Source: Klebsiella pneumoniae
Lineage (GTDB): Bacteria; Pseudomonadota; Gammaproteobacteria; Pseudomonadales; UBA5518
Direction of reading: 5' to 3'
NCBI GenBank assembly: GCA_945862145.1
Contig: CAMAXE010000009.1
Span: forward strand, 1-64,000
Length of the DNA: 64,000 nt
Part shown: positions 17,019 to 25,540 of the stretch, piece after piece
Numbering within the stretch: position 1 is the stretch's first letter
Layout: every line of letters starts with the position of its first letter
The notes under the pieces: model-generated
What the model was told of the DNA's origin: nothing
Seen by the model: the letters and a program-made list of their open reading frames with translations, nothing else
Database searches by the model: none
Translations under genes and position numbers: made by a program

Positions 17019-18953
17019 ATGTCCATGAGCGTACCTTCGCAAAAACAACTCTCGCTCCGCGCGGTTGTGCTGTCCGTGCTGCTCGCCATGGTGCTCGCCG
17101 CAGCCAACACCTACCTCGGTCTCTTCGCGGGCCTCACCATCGCCACGGCCATTCCCGCCGCGGTGGTGTCGATGGCGGTGCTGCGCGTGCTGGGTGGCGG
17201 CACCATCCTCGAAAACAACATCGTCCAGACCGGCGCCTCGGCGGGTTCCTCGATCGCCGCCGGGGTGATCTTCACGCTGCCGGCGCTGGTGCTGCTCGGC
17301 TATTGGCAGGACTTTCGCTATGGCTGGGTGCTGGCGATCGCGGGGTTGGGCGGCTTGCTGGGAGTGCTCTTCTCGGTGCCGTTGCGGCGCTCGATGATCG
17401 TCGATGACCCGCTGCCATTCCCGGAGGGTAAGGCCGCAGCCGAGGTGCTGAAAGCCGGCGAGAACCCGGGCCCCGGGCTGCGTTTGCTGGCCGTCTCGGC
17501 AGTTCTTGGCGCGTTGGTGAAACTCGCGGCTGAAAGCGGCCTCCGCATCATTCCCGACAATGCCACGGTGGCCGGTTTTCTCGGCAAATACCTGGGCTAC
17601 ATGGGCACCAACCTGTCGCCTGCGCTGCTCGGGGTGGGTTACATCATCGGGCTGAACATCGGCATCGTGGTGCTGCTGGGCAGCGTGCTGTCCTACAACA
17701 TCGCCATCCCGCTTTACCACGCGCTCGCACCCTCGCTCGATCCCGCACTCGCCGCGCAGCTACCGGGGCTTGCGGCCGCCGATGCCGCCAGTCTGATCCG
17801 CGCGGAGAAGATCCGCTTCCTCGGCGTGGGCGCCATGCTCGTGGGCGGCATGTGGACGCTGTTCTCGCTGCGCGGCTCCTTGCTCTCGGGCATCCGTAGC
17901 GGCATCGCGGCGGCGCGCAAGGGAACCGACGAAGCGGTTGCCGAGACCGAGCGCGACCTGCCCATGAAGTGGATGCTGATCGCACTGGTGCTGTTCGTGA
18001 TTCCGCTGCTCGTGCTCTATCAGGCCATCGTGCACGACTGGCTGGTGAGCGTGCCGATGGCGCTCATCATGGTGGTGGCGGGTTTTCTGTTTGCGTCGGT
18101 GTCTGCCTATCTGGCAGGCCTCGTGGGCTCCTCCAACAACCCGGTCTCGGGCATCACCATCGCCACTATCTTGTTTGCATCGGCGGTGCTGGTGCTGCTG
18201 CTCGGCGCGGATTCCCCGATCGGCGCCGTGGCGGCCATCATGATCGGTGCGGTGGTGTGCTGTGCCGCCGCGGTGGCGGGCGACAATCTGCAGGATCTGA
18301 AGGCCGGTTACCTGGTGGGTGCCACGCCGTGGAAGCAGCAGTTGATGCTTGGTATCGGGGCCTTTTCCTGCGCGCTGGTGATGGCGCCGGTGCTGAACCT
18401 GCTGGCGGCTGCCTACGGCATAGGGCCGGCCACGGCAGAGCATCCCAATTCTCTGAACGCGCCGCAGGCGATGCTGATGGCCTCCGTGGCGCAGGGCATG
18501 TTCGGCGGCGAATTGCCGTGGGACATGATCGTAGCGGGTGGCGTGCTGGGCGCGCTGATCATCGCGGTGGATGCCTGGCTGAAAGCGCACGGCTCGCAGT
18601 TCCGCGTGCCGGTGCTGGCTGCGGCGATCGGCATTTACCTGCCGCTTGAACTCATGGTGCCGATTTTCCTCGGTGGCGCACTCGCGCACCTTGTCGAGCG
18701 CCGCCACGGTGTCGGAGCGCATGACGAGGCTGCACGCGACATCGCACACCGCCCGGGCACGCTGTTCTCGGCGGGGCTCATCACCGGCGAGGCGCTGATG
18801 GGCATCGCCATTGCCGTACCCATCGTGATGAGCGGCCGGCCCGATGTGCTCGCGCTGCCGGCGGGCTGGCACATGGGGCAGGGCGGTGGCCTGCTGGTGC
18901 TGGCTGTGGTGGCTTTCCTGCTCTACCGTGCCTCCGGCCGGCGTGCCGACTGA
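17019..18953 (+). CDS. OPT-family oligopeptide transporter
   Basis: A 644-residue polytopic membrane protein. The N-terminus LAAANTYLGLFAGLTIATAIPAA, the motif GGGTILENNIVQTGASAG and IVDDPLPFPEGKAAAEVL are landmarks of prokaryotic OPT transporters; SSNNPVSGITIATIL is the second conserved region. These proteins import peptides or metal chelates by proton coupling. ATG 17019 has a second ATG two codons later (17025), so the exact start is open. The stop TGA is immediately followed by ATG of the M20 peptidase, suggesting a peptide import-and-hydrolysis operon. Confidence 0.9.
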   Translation: MSMSVPSQKQLSLRAVVLSVLLAMVLAAANTYLGLFAGLTIATAIPAAVVSMAVLRVLGGGTILENNIVQTGASAGSSIAAGVIFTLPALVLLGYWQDFRYGWVLAIAGLGGLLGVLFSVPLRRSMIVDDPLPFPEGKAAAEVLKAGENPGPGLRLLAVSAVLGALVKLAAESGLRIIPDNATVAGFLGKYLGYMGTNLSPALLGVGYIIGLNIGIVVLLGSVLSYNIAIPLYHALAPSLDPALAAQLPGLAAADAASLIRAEKIRFLGVGAMLVGGMWTLFSLRGSLLSGIRSGIAAARKGTDEAVAETERDLPMKWMLIALVLFVIPLLVLYQAIVHDWLVSVPMALIMVVAGFLFASVSAYLAGLVGSSNNPVSGITIATILFASAVLVLLLGADSPIGAVAAIMIGAVVCCAAAVAGDNLQDLKAGYLVGATPWKQQLMLGIGAFSCALVMAPVLNLLAAAYGIGPATAEHPNSLNAPQAMLMASVAQGMFGGELPWDMIVAGGVLGALIIAVDAWLKAHGSQFRVPVLAAAIGIYLPLELMVPIFLGGALAHLVERRHGVGAHDEAARDIAHRPGTLFSAGLITGEALMGIAIAVPIVMSGRPDVLALPAGWHMGQGGGLLVLAVVAFLLYRASGRRAD

Positions 18954-20489
18954 ATGGCGGGCATCTCGCCCGCATCGCAGCCGAGGATGAACATCGTGCG
19001 CAAGCGGTTGCTCGTGTGGATTCCCGTGGCGCTACTCGCGCTCTTCGCCGTGTTGCTGGGCCGCACGCTGCTCGTGGCGCCACCTGCGCCCGTAGCGCCT
19101 GCCGCCGTATCCGAGGCCGATACCTTCGATGGGGAAGTGATCGCGCGCCGTCTGGCTCAAGCCCTGCGCTTCAGAACGATCTCCTGGCAGGAGGGCGCAG
19201 CGCCGGCTGATGTGGACGCATCGCAGAAGGCATTGGTGGCGTTCCGCGACTGGATCACCACGACCTATCCCGCCTTCAGCGCGCAAGCCTCGCGCGAGAT
19301 CGTGAATGACTACAGCCTGCTCTTCACGTGGAAGGGCAGCGATCCCGTATTGGCGCCTTATCTGCTGATGTCGCACATGGACGTCGTGCCCATCGCACCC
19401 GGCAGTGAACCCGACTGGACGCACCCGCCTTTTGCGGGAGACATCGCAGACGGCTTTGTCTGGGGCCGCGGCACCATCGATACCAAGGCCGGCATCATCG
19501 GCCAGCTCGAAGCGGCAGAGGCGCTGATTCGCGCCGGATTCAGGCCCAGGCGCACCGTGATGTTCGCCTTCGGCCACGACGAGGAAACTGGTGGGCAGGG
19601 CAATGCGCGCATCGCGGCCTTGCTCGCGGAGCGCGGGGTGCGGCTGGAGTTCGTCGATGACGAGGGCGGCGTGATCGTCACGGGCGCGGTGCCCGGCATC
19701 GAGGGCCCGGTTGCCGTGGTGGGTGTGGCAGAGAAGGGCTATCTCACCGTGCAGCTCAGGGCACACAGCCCGGGCGGGCATTCCTCGCTGCCGCTGCCGA
19801 TCGCAGAGACCGCCATCGGGCGGCTGGCGCAGGCGCTGGAGAACCTCGCCCGCGCGCCTTTCGAGGGACGGATCGATGGCGTGTCGCGCGAGTTCCTGCA
19901 GCAACTGATGCCCTACATGAGCTTCGGGCAGCGTCTGGCGATCGCGAACCTCTGGCTGCTGGAACCTGCAGTGGTGAAATCGATGAGTGCGTCGCCTGCC
20001 TCGGCCGCGATCCTGCGCACGAGCATCGCGCCCACCATGGTGCAGGGTGGTGTGAAGGAAAACGTGCTGCCGCCGTCTGCCACGCTCACGATCAACCTGC
20101 GCGTGCATCCGCGCGACACCACCGAGAGCGTGCTCGCACACATCCGCAAGGCTGTGGACGATCCGCAGGTAGACATCAGCGCCGTGGGCGTGCGGCGCGA
20201 GGCCTCGGCAGTCTCTGACATGCAGGGCCCGCAGTTCGCGCTGATCCGCCGCACGCTGGAGCGCGTGAAGCCCGGCGTGATCGTGGCGCCCAACCTGCTC
20301 TCTGCCGCCACGGACGCGCGCCACTACGAGGCGCTGACGCGCAATGTTTTCCGGATGGTGCCGGCGGAACTCACCGCCGATGAACTGAAGGGTTTTCACG
20401 GCACCAACGAACGGGTGCCGGTGTCCTCGCTATTGCTGATCGCGCGGTATTACCGCGAATTGATCAGGGGAGCGGATGGGGTGTTGTAG
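18954..20489 (+). CDS. M20-family metallopeptidase, membrane-anchored (carboxypeptidase S-like)
   Basis: A 511-residue zinc peptidase. An N-terminal helix (RLLVWIPVALLALFAVLLG) acts as signal or anchor, placing the enzyme outside the cytoplasm. Metal-binding landmarks are LLMSHMDVVP, GRGTIDTKAG, FGHDEETGG and SAATDARHYEAL near the C-terminus; a dimerisation domain sits between. The closest family resemblance is to carboxypeptidase S / PM20D1-like peptidases that hydrolyse peptides or N-acyl amino acids. The ATG at 18954 abuts the stop of the OPT transporter; an alternative ATG is at 18987 (MNIVRKR). Coupling with the transporter suggests use of oligopeptides, by inference. Confidence 0.88.
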   Translation: MAGISPASQPRMNIVRKRLLVWIPVALLALFAVLLGRTLLVAPPAPVAPAAVSEADTFDGEVIARRLAQALRFRTISWQEGAAPADVDASQKALVAFRDWITTTYPAFSAQASREIVNDYSLLFTWKGSDPVLAPYLLMSHMDVVPIAPGSEPDWTHPPFAGDIADGFVWGRGTIDTKAGIIGQLEAAEALIRAGFRPRRTVMFAFGHDEETGGQGNARIAALLAERGVRLEFVDDEGGVIVTGAVPGIEGPVAVVGVAEKGYLTVQLRAHSPGGHSSLPLPIAETAIGRLAQALENLARAPFEGRIDGVSREFLQQLMPYMSFGQRLAIANLWLLEPAVVKSMSASPASAAILRTSIAPTMVQGGVKENVLPPSATLTINLRVHPRDTTESVLAHIRKAVDDPQVDISAVGVRREASAVSDMQGPQFALIRRTLERVKPGVIVAPNLLSAATDARHYEALTRNVFRMVPAELTADELKGFHGTNERVPVSSLLLIARYYRELIRGADGVL

Positions 20490-20495
20490 CGCCTG

Positions 20496-20801
20496 TCAGG
20501 CTGCTTGCCCCGGGGTGAAGGGGCGGATTTTTTCAAGGGCCTTGCCGAGGCTGTCCTTGGCGCATTCGGTGTCGTAACGCGCTTGGCCCCTCAGCCAGTA
20601 GCCCTCCGAGAGACCGAAAAACCGGCATAGCCGGAGATCGGTGTCGGCGCTGATGCCACGGCGCCCTGCGACGATGTCGCCGATGCGCTGAGCCGGTACG
20701 CCGATCTCCTTTGCCAAGCGGTAGTTGCTGATGCCCAGCGGCGCCAGGAAATCCTCCTTGAGCACCTCGCCGGGATGGATCGGGGGCAGCTTTCTGGTCA
20801 T
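20496..20801 (-). CDS. HigA-type antitoxin-like DNA-binding protein, no adjacent toxin
   Basis: A 101-residue protein of the HigA addiction-module family: PPIHPGEVLKEDFLAPLGIS, a helix-turn-helix YRLAKEIGVPAQRIGDIVAG, RRGISADTDLRLCRFFGLS and GYWLRGQARYDTE. HigA binds operator DNA and neutralises the HigB ribonuclease. Here no HigB gene lies on either side: upstream on the same strand is the photolyase (14 bp away) and downstream is the convergent M20 peptidase. It is therefore an orphan, perhaps acting as a plain repressor. ATG 20801 (MTRKLPP) was preferred to the longer frame start, which overlaps the photolyase. Confidence 0.82.
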   Translation of the reverse strand: MTRKLPPIHPGEVLKEDFLAPLGISNYRLAKEIGVPAQRIGDIVAGRRGISADTDLRLCRFFGLSEGYWLRGQARYDTECAKDSLGKALEKIRPFTPGQAA

Positions 20802-20814
20802 TGCGTTTACCTGT

Positions 20815-22377
20815 TCAATGTAACTCACCTGCCCGCACGGCGGCAGCACGTGCACGGATCCGTGCGCGTTCCGTCTCGTCCACCCGTGCGAGGTTGCGTA
20901 CCTGCATCACGGTGCGTGGGTTTGCGGCGAGAGTGCTCTCGTGGCGCATCAGGAAATCCCAGTAGAGCGTGGTGAAGGGGCAGGCGTTATCGCCGCTGCG
21001 CTCGGCAGGGCGGTAGGGGCAGCGCGCACAGAGACTGCCCGCGCTCATGCGCTCGATGTATTTGCCGCTCGCGATGTAGGGCTTGCTCGCCATTAGGCCG
21101 CCGTCGGCAGCCTGGCTCATGCCGAGGGTGTTCGGCAGCTCCACCCACTCCACCGCGTCGACGTAGACCGCGAGGTACCACTGATGCACCTCACTTGGTT
21201 CCACGCCGAGTAACAACGCATAGAGCCCCGTCACCATCAGGCGCTGGATATGGTGCGCGTAGCCGTGCTCCAGCGTCTGGCCGATCGCATCGGCCATGCA
21301 GGCCATGCGTGTCTCGCCGTTCCAGTAGAACGCGGGCAGTGGCTCCTGCGCATCGAGGCTGTTGCGTTCGAGGTACCCGGGCATCTGCATCCAGTAGATG
21401 CCGCGCACGTATTCCCGCCAGCCGAGCACCTGCCGTATGAAGCCCTCAGCGCTCGCAATAGGCACCGTGCCCGCGCGCCACGCGGCTTCTGCGGCGGCCA
21501 CCACCTCGCGCGGCGAGAGCAGCTTGCAGTTCAGTGCCGCGGAGATATGCGCATGCCACAGCCACGGTTCGCCCGGCCAGAGCGCATCCTGAAAACGCCC
21601 GAAATGCGGCAGACGTTCGCGTACGAAGACATCAAGCGCACGCAGCGCATCCGCACGAGTCACGGGCCAGCCGAACTCCCGGACACTGCCCGGGTGCGTG
21701 GCGAAGCGGGATTCCACCAGGGCGATCACCTCCTGCGTGATCGCATCGGGCGCCACGCGCAGCGGCACCGGCACATCCACCGGCCCGGCGCGGCCGAAGC
21801 TCTCGCGGTTGTCGGCGTCGAAGTTCCATTGCCCGCCGGCGGGTTCGCTGCCATCCATAAGCACGCCGTGGCGACGACGCATCTCGCGGTAGAAGTATTC
21901 CATCCGCAGTTGCTTGCGCCCGGCCGCGTGCGCGGCGAAATCGCGTACGGTGGAGTAGAAATGCCGGTCGTCGCGCAGTTCCAGCGGAAGGCCGGCGGAC
22001 TCCGCCACCGCGCGCAGTGATTGCAGCACGCGCCAGTCACCCGGCGCGGTGAGCAGCAGCGCTGCGGGGCGCAATCGCGTGATGTCTGCCGCGAGCACGC
22101 CGGCCAGCGTACCCGGGTTGCCGGCGCAGTCCTGGCGCGTGTAGTGCAGCGGTCGACCGGTCTCGCGCAGTGCCTGTGCGAAGTGACGCATGGCCGAGAG
22201 GAAGAACGTCGTGCGCTGCTTGCTGGAGGGCACGTGGGTGGATTCCTCCGCCACCTCGGCCATCCACACCGCATCCTGCGCGGGATCGAAGCCGTCGAAG
22301 CAAGCGGCCTCGAGATCAAGCTGATCTCCCAGCACGATCACGAGGTAGCGTAGCGTTTCAGGGGGCATTGTTGTCAC
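20815..22377 (-). CDS. Iron-sulfur cryptochrome/photolyase (PhrB/FeS-BCP type)
   Basis: A 520-residue flavoprotein of the bacterial cryptochrome/(6-4) photolyase group. Four cysteines sit at 360, 450, 453 and 466, in METRMAC-like context and CARCPYRPAERSGDNACP. Their spacing (90, 3, 13) nearly equals that of the 4Fe-4S ligands known from Agrobacterium PhrB. FAD-domain landmarks include WHAHISAALNCKLLSP, QVLGWREYVRGIYW and NTLGMSQAADGG. These enzymes repair (6-4) photoproducts with blue light or act as photoreceptors. It overlaps the upstream DUF2256 gene by 20 bp and is followed by an orphan HigA gene. A second ATG (codon 4) is also possible as start. Confidence 0.92.
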   Translation of the reverse strand: MTTMPPETLRYLVIVLGDQLDLEAACFDGFDPAQDAVWMAEVAEESTHVPSSKQRTTFFLSAMRHFAQALRETGRPLHYTRQDCAGNPGTLAGVLAADITRLRPAALLLTAPGDWRVLQSLRAVAESAGLPLELRDDRHFYSTVRDFAAHAAGRKQLRMEYFYREMRRRHGVLMDGSEPAGGQWNFDADNRESFGRAGPVDVPVPLRVAPDAITQEVIALVESRFATHPGSVREFGWPVTRADALRALDVFVRERLPHFGRFQDALWPGEPWLWHAHISAALNCKLLSPREVVAAAEAAWRAGTVPIASAEGFIRQVLGWREYVRGIYWMQMPGYLERNSLDAQEPLPAFYWNGETRMACMADAIGQTLEHGYAHHIQRLMVTGLYALLLGVEPSEVHQWYLAVYVDAVEWVELPNTLGMSQAADGGLMASKPYIASGKYIERMSAGSLCARCPYRPAERSGDNACPFTTLYWDFLMRHESTLAANPRTVMQVRNLARVDETERARIRARAAAVRAGELH

Positions 22378-22552
22378 CGCGGGGGCGTTGCCGCCGGCAG
22401 GCCTCGGAGCAGTACCGCACCTCTTCCCAGTTGCGTGCCCAGGCGCGACGCCATGTCATGGTCCGACCGCAGACGGTGCAGGGCTTGGCGGGCAACGAGG
22501 CTTTGTTGCCTTTCCAGCGGACGGGAGATTGGCGTGGCGTGTTGTTGTGCAT
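22358..22552 (-). CDS. DUF2256 small zinc-ribbon-like protein
   Basis: A 64-residue basic protein with paired cysteines: KPCTVCGRTMTWRRAWARNW followed by VRYCSEACRRQR. This is the DUF2256 signature, a small protein frequently encoded next to cryptochrome/photolyase genes; the CxxC...CxxxC pattern suggests one bound zinc. The function is unknown. Its 3' end overlaps the start of the photolyase gene by 20 bp, so the two are very likely translationally coupled. Confidence 0.88.
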   Translation of the reverse strand: MHNNTPRQSPVRWKGNKASLPAKPCTVCGRTMTWRRAWARNWEEVRYCSEACRRQRPRGDNNAP

Positions 22553-22629
22553 GACCGGAGCATACGTTGCGTGGCCTGCGGTGGTTCTTGGCCCTGCGAT
22601 GTGCGGGCGGTCTTGGGCGCGGCCCGTTG

Positions 22630-23829
22630 CTACAGAAGGCGGGTGTGCCCTGCCACAAACCTGCCAATCCGCTCCAGCGCCCGCCTCAAAGTGACCTGAT
22701 CCTGCGCCAGGCTGAGCCGCACGTAATCGCGCGCGCTGGGCCCGAAGCCCACGCCGGGCACGGTGGACACACCCACTGCGTCGAAGAGTTTTTCCGCAAA
22801 GCCTGCGCCGTCCATGCCCGTGCCGGAGACATCCATCATCACGAACATCCCCGCATCGGGCACCGCACAGCGCAGGCCTGGCAGTGCGTTCAGGCCGGCT
22901 ACCAGCAGGTCGCGCCGTGCGAGGTACTCGAGGCGCATTCTCTCGACATAGACGTCATCGTTGCGCAGCGCGAAAGCCGCAGCGTCCTGGATGAACTGCG
23001 AGCAGCCGAAGAGCATCGCCGCACCAAAGCGCGCCAGCCGCTCCGCGAGCGGCACCGGGCAGACTGTCCAGCCGATCCGCCAGCCGCTCATGGCGTGGGA
23101 TTTCGAGAGCGCATCCACCATCACCACGTTATCGGTCTGCGCGGCAGCAGCGCGCAGGCTGGTATGGCGGCGGCTGAAGGTGATCATCGAATAGACCTCG
23201 TCGCAGACCAGCCACAACCCCCGCTCGCGGCAGAAAGAGGCGAGTTCCGCCATCTGCGCGGGATCGATCATGTTGCCGGCCGGGTTGCCGGGCGTGTTGA
23301 TCAGCATGGCGCGCGTGTTTGCGGTCACGGCCCGCTTCATGGTCGCGATGTCGAGGCTGAAATTGCGCTCTGCGAGCAGCGGCACCGGCAGCACCGCGAT
23401 GCCCAGTGCCTGAAAGATGGGCGCGTAGCCCACGTACATCGGTTCCGGCACCACGATGCAGTCGCCGGGATCCAGTAGCGTGGCCATCACCGCGAAGAGC
23501 GCATTGGTGGCGCCCGCGAACACCACTACCTCATCGGCGTTGCAGGGGTGCGGCGAGGTGCGGCTCTCGAGCTCGGCGATGGCTTCGCGCAGTGCCGGCT
23601 CGCCGGCGGCCGGAGAGTAATGGGTGCGGCCGGCGCGCATTGCGCCCAAGGCCTCGCCGAAAATGAGCGGCGGGGTGTTGAAGTCGGGATCTCCGATGCA
23701 GAGCAGGATCACGTCATCGCCGGCACGGCGGCGTTCGACAGCGCGTTCGTGCACATGCCACGCACTGTCGTCGGCGCCGGCATCGAGACGCGTGGCGGCC
23801 TGGCTGTAGCGGGCGTTGAAGTTGTTCAT
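22630..23829 (-). CDS. aruH: Class I/II aminotransferase, probably arginine:pyruvate transaminase
   Basis: A 399-residue PLP enzyme of fold type I. The Schiff-base lysine is Lys243 in LSKSHAMSGWRIGW; other landmarks are IGDPDFNTPP, NTPGNPAGNMI, VCDEVYS and FIQDAAAF. The overall pattern closely resembles AruH of Pseudomonas aeruginosa as I remember it, and the gene is translationally coupled (ATGA at 23826-23829) to a 5-guanidino-2-oxopentanoate decarboxylase-like gene, the aruH-aruI pairing. It would convert arginine plus pyruvate to 2-ketoarginine plus alanine. A generic aspartate/alanine aminotransferase remains possible without the context. Gene order is reversed relative to the aruHI name order. 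Confidence 0.8.
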   Translation of the reverse strand: MNNFNARYSQAATRLDAGADDSAWHVHERAVERRRAGDDVILLCIGDPDFNTPPLIFGEALGAMRAGRTHYSPAAGEPALREAIAELESRTSPHPCNADEVVVFAGATNALFAVMATLLDPGDCIVVPEPMYVGYAPIFQALGIAVLPVPLLAERNFSLDIATMKRAVTANTRAMLINTPGNPAGNMIDPAQMAELASFCRERGLWLVCDEVYSMITFSRRHTSLRAAAAQTDNVVMVDALSKSHAMSGWRIGWTVCPVPLAERLARFGAAMLFGCSQFIQDAAAFALRNDDVYVERMRLEYLARRDLLVAGLNALPGLRCAVPDAGMFVMMDVSGTGMDGAGFAEKLFDAVGVSTVPGVGFGPSARDYVRLSLAQDQVTLRRALERIGRFVAGHTRLL

Positions 23830-25412
23830 GTGCCTAGGAAGTCGCTTTCGGCGATCTCGATCACGGTGGGTACGTTGGCGGTCGCAGCGTCCCGCAGGGC
23901 CTGCTTAAGCGTAGCGTGATCGCGGGGTTTTGCGCTGCGGCAGCCGTATGCCGCCGCAATGGCGGTGAAATCCGGCGTGTGGATATCGCAGGCGATAGGG
24001 CGCAGGCCGGCAGTTTCGAAATTCTGCGCGATCATCTCGTAGCGACGGTTGTTCCACACCACCACCGCAACGCCCAGACCCGCCTCCACGCCGCTCGAGA
24101 GCTCGTTCAGCGTGAACTGCATCCCACCATCGCCCACCAGCGCGATCACCGGCAGATCCGGTTTGCCGAGCTTCGCGCCGAAGGCCGCCGGCAGCGCGTA
24201 GCCGAGCGTGCCGTAGCCGGTTGCAGCACTCGCGAAACGACGCGGCGCGCGCGCGTGGAACTGCTGTGCGGCGAAATAAGTAGGCTGGGTGGAATCCCCG
24301 ATCAGCACGGCATCGGGCAGGGCAGATTGCAGGGTGTCGAGGAATCTCTGGTAACCCGTGTGATCCATGGCACGCAGGGCCGTATTGGCCGCAGCGGTGC
24401 GCGCCGCGCCGTTGCGTGTGCGCCCTTCGATCAATGGCAGCAGCGCGCGCAGCGCGAGCGTGCTGTCGGCCTGGATTGCCACCGTCGGGCGCAGGTTCCG
24501 CGCCAGCTGGGTGGGGTCTATGTCGATACGCACCAGTTGTGCGGTGGGCGCGAAGCCGCCATCGAAGAAAAAGTCGTAGTCGGTCTCTCCGAACTCGGTG
24601 CCGATCCCGAGCAGCACGTCGGCGCCGTGATAGAGCTCACGCGTGGGTCGGTAGGCGGGGCTGCCCATCACGTGCAGCGGGTGTCCGGGCGCGAGCAGTC
24701 CCTTTGCGTTGTGGGTGAGGGTGACGGGTGCGTCCAGCGCCTCGGCCAGTGCCATTGCAAGTGGGCCTGCGTCTATGGCGCCACCGCCCAGTGCGATCAC
24801 GGGTCTTTCGGCGGCATTCAGTACGGCGGCGGCGCGTGCCAGTGCGGCGGGATCCGGAGCAGGGCGGCTCGGCAATGGCCAGGTTTCCACCGGCACGTGG
24901 TCGGCGTTCGCGGTGATCACATCGAGCGGCAGCGTAAGGTGAACCGGGCCCGGGCGCGCACTGGCGAAGATGCCGAAGGCGCGTGCCAGCACGCGGGGTA
25001 GCTCATCGGGGCGTGTAAGCGTGTGGCTCCAGCGGCTCACTTCGGCCATCGCGGCTTGGAGATTCCGTGTCTCGTGCAGCCGGCCCTCACCCAGACCGCG
25101 CTCGGCGAGGCGGTTGTCGGCCGAGATCACCAGCATGGGCTGCGAGTCAGCGAGCGCCTGTCCCATCGCAGTGGCAATATTGAGCGCGCCGGGGCCGCTC
25201 ACGGTGATGCAGGCGGCGGGGCGGCCGGTGACCCGTGCGTAGCCATCAGCCATGAAGCCTGCACCCTGTTCGTGGCGCGGCGTGACATGGCGAATGCGCG
25301 TGGACGGAAGCCCGCGATAAAGCTCGATGGTGTGGGTGCCCGGAATGCCAAAGGCAGTGTCGACGCGCCAGGCATCGAGCAGCTGTGCGAGACGTTCTCC
25401 GCAGGTCGTCAT
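23826..25412 (-). CDS. aruI: Thiamine-diphosphate decarboxylase, probably 5-guanidino-2-oxopentanoate decarboxylase
   Basis: A 528-residue ThDP enzyme with the three acetolactate-synthase-like domains. The N-terminal Pyr domain has FGIPGTHTIELYRGL and the catalytic Glu in HEQGAGFMADGYARVTG; the C-terminal PP domain has the ThDP motif from GDGGMQFTLNELS to VWNNRRYEM. FGIPGTHTIELYRGL is characteristic of the AruI group, which decarboxylates 2-ketoarginine to 4-guanidinobutyraldehyde. ATG 25412 begins MTTCGERLAQLLDAW, with GGAGGCCTC upstream; the much longer open frame beyond it is non-homologous. It is paired with aruH in a two-gene arginine transaminase operon. Confidence 0.83.
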   Translation of the reverse strand: MTTCGERLAQLLDAWRVDTAFGIPGTHTIELYRGLPSTRIRHVTPRHEQGAGFMADGYARVTGRPAACITVSGPGALNIATAMGQALADSQPMLVISADNRLAERGLGEGRLHETRNLQAAMAEVSRWSHTLTRPDELPRVLARAFGIFASARPGPVHLTLPLDVITANADHVPVETWPLPSRPAPDPAALARAAAVLNAAERPVIALGGGAIDAGPLAMALAEALDAPVTLTHNAKGLLAPGHPLHVMGSPAYRPTRELYHGADVLLGIGTEFGETDYDFFFDGGFAPTAQLVRIDIDPTQLARNLRPTVAIQADSTLALRALLPLIEGRTRNGAARTAAANTALRAMDHTGYQRFLDTLQSALPDAVLIGDSTQPTYFAAQQFHARAPRRFASAATGYGTLGYALPAAFGAKLGKPDLPVIALVGDGGMQFTLNELSSGVEAGLGVAVVVWNNRRYEMIAQNFETAGLRPIACDIHTPDFTAIAAAYGCRSAKPRDHATLKQALRDAATANVPTVIEIAESDFLGT

Positions 25413-25495
25413 GAGGCCTCCCGGGTGGCTTTGTGGCGTGTGCTTCAGGCTACGCCTGCGGCGAGCACGGAGCCATGACCCTAAAGGGATAGCCT

Positions 25496-25540
25496 GTGCA
25501 CCAGTGCACCAGTGCACCAGTGCACCAGTGCACCAGTGCC
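25496..25540. repeat. 8-bp tandem repeat (GTGCACCA)n
   Basis: Five perfect copies of GTGCACCA at 25496-25535 followed by a partial copy. GTGCAC within each unit is palindromic. It sits directly after the stop codon (25541, minus strand) of the decayed DUF4143 gene and 84 bp upstream of aruI, so copy-number change could alter the aruI leader. Confidence 0.9.

Noticed and set aside
19032-20399. 455-residue antisense frame over the M20 peptidase
   Set aside because: His/Arg-rich shadow of the peptidase coding pattern.
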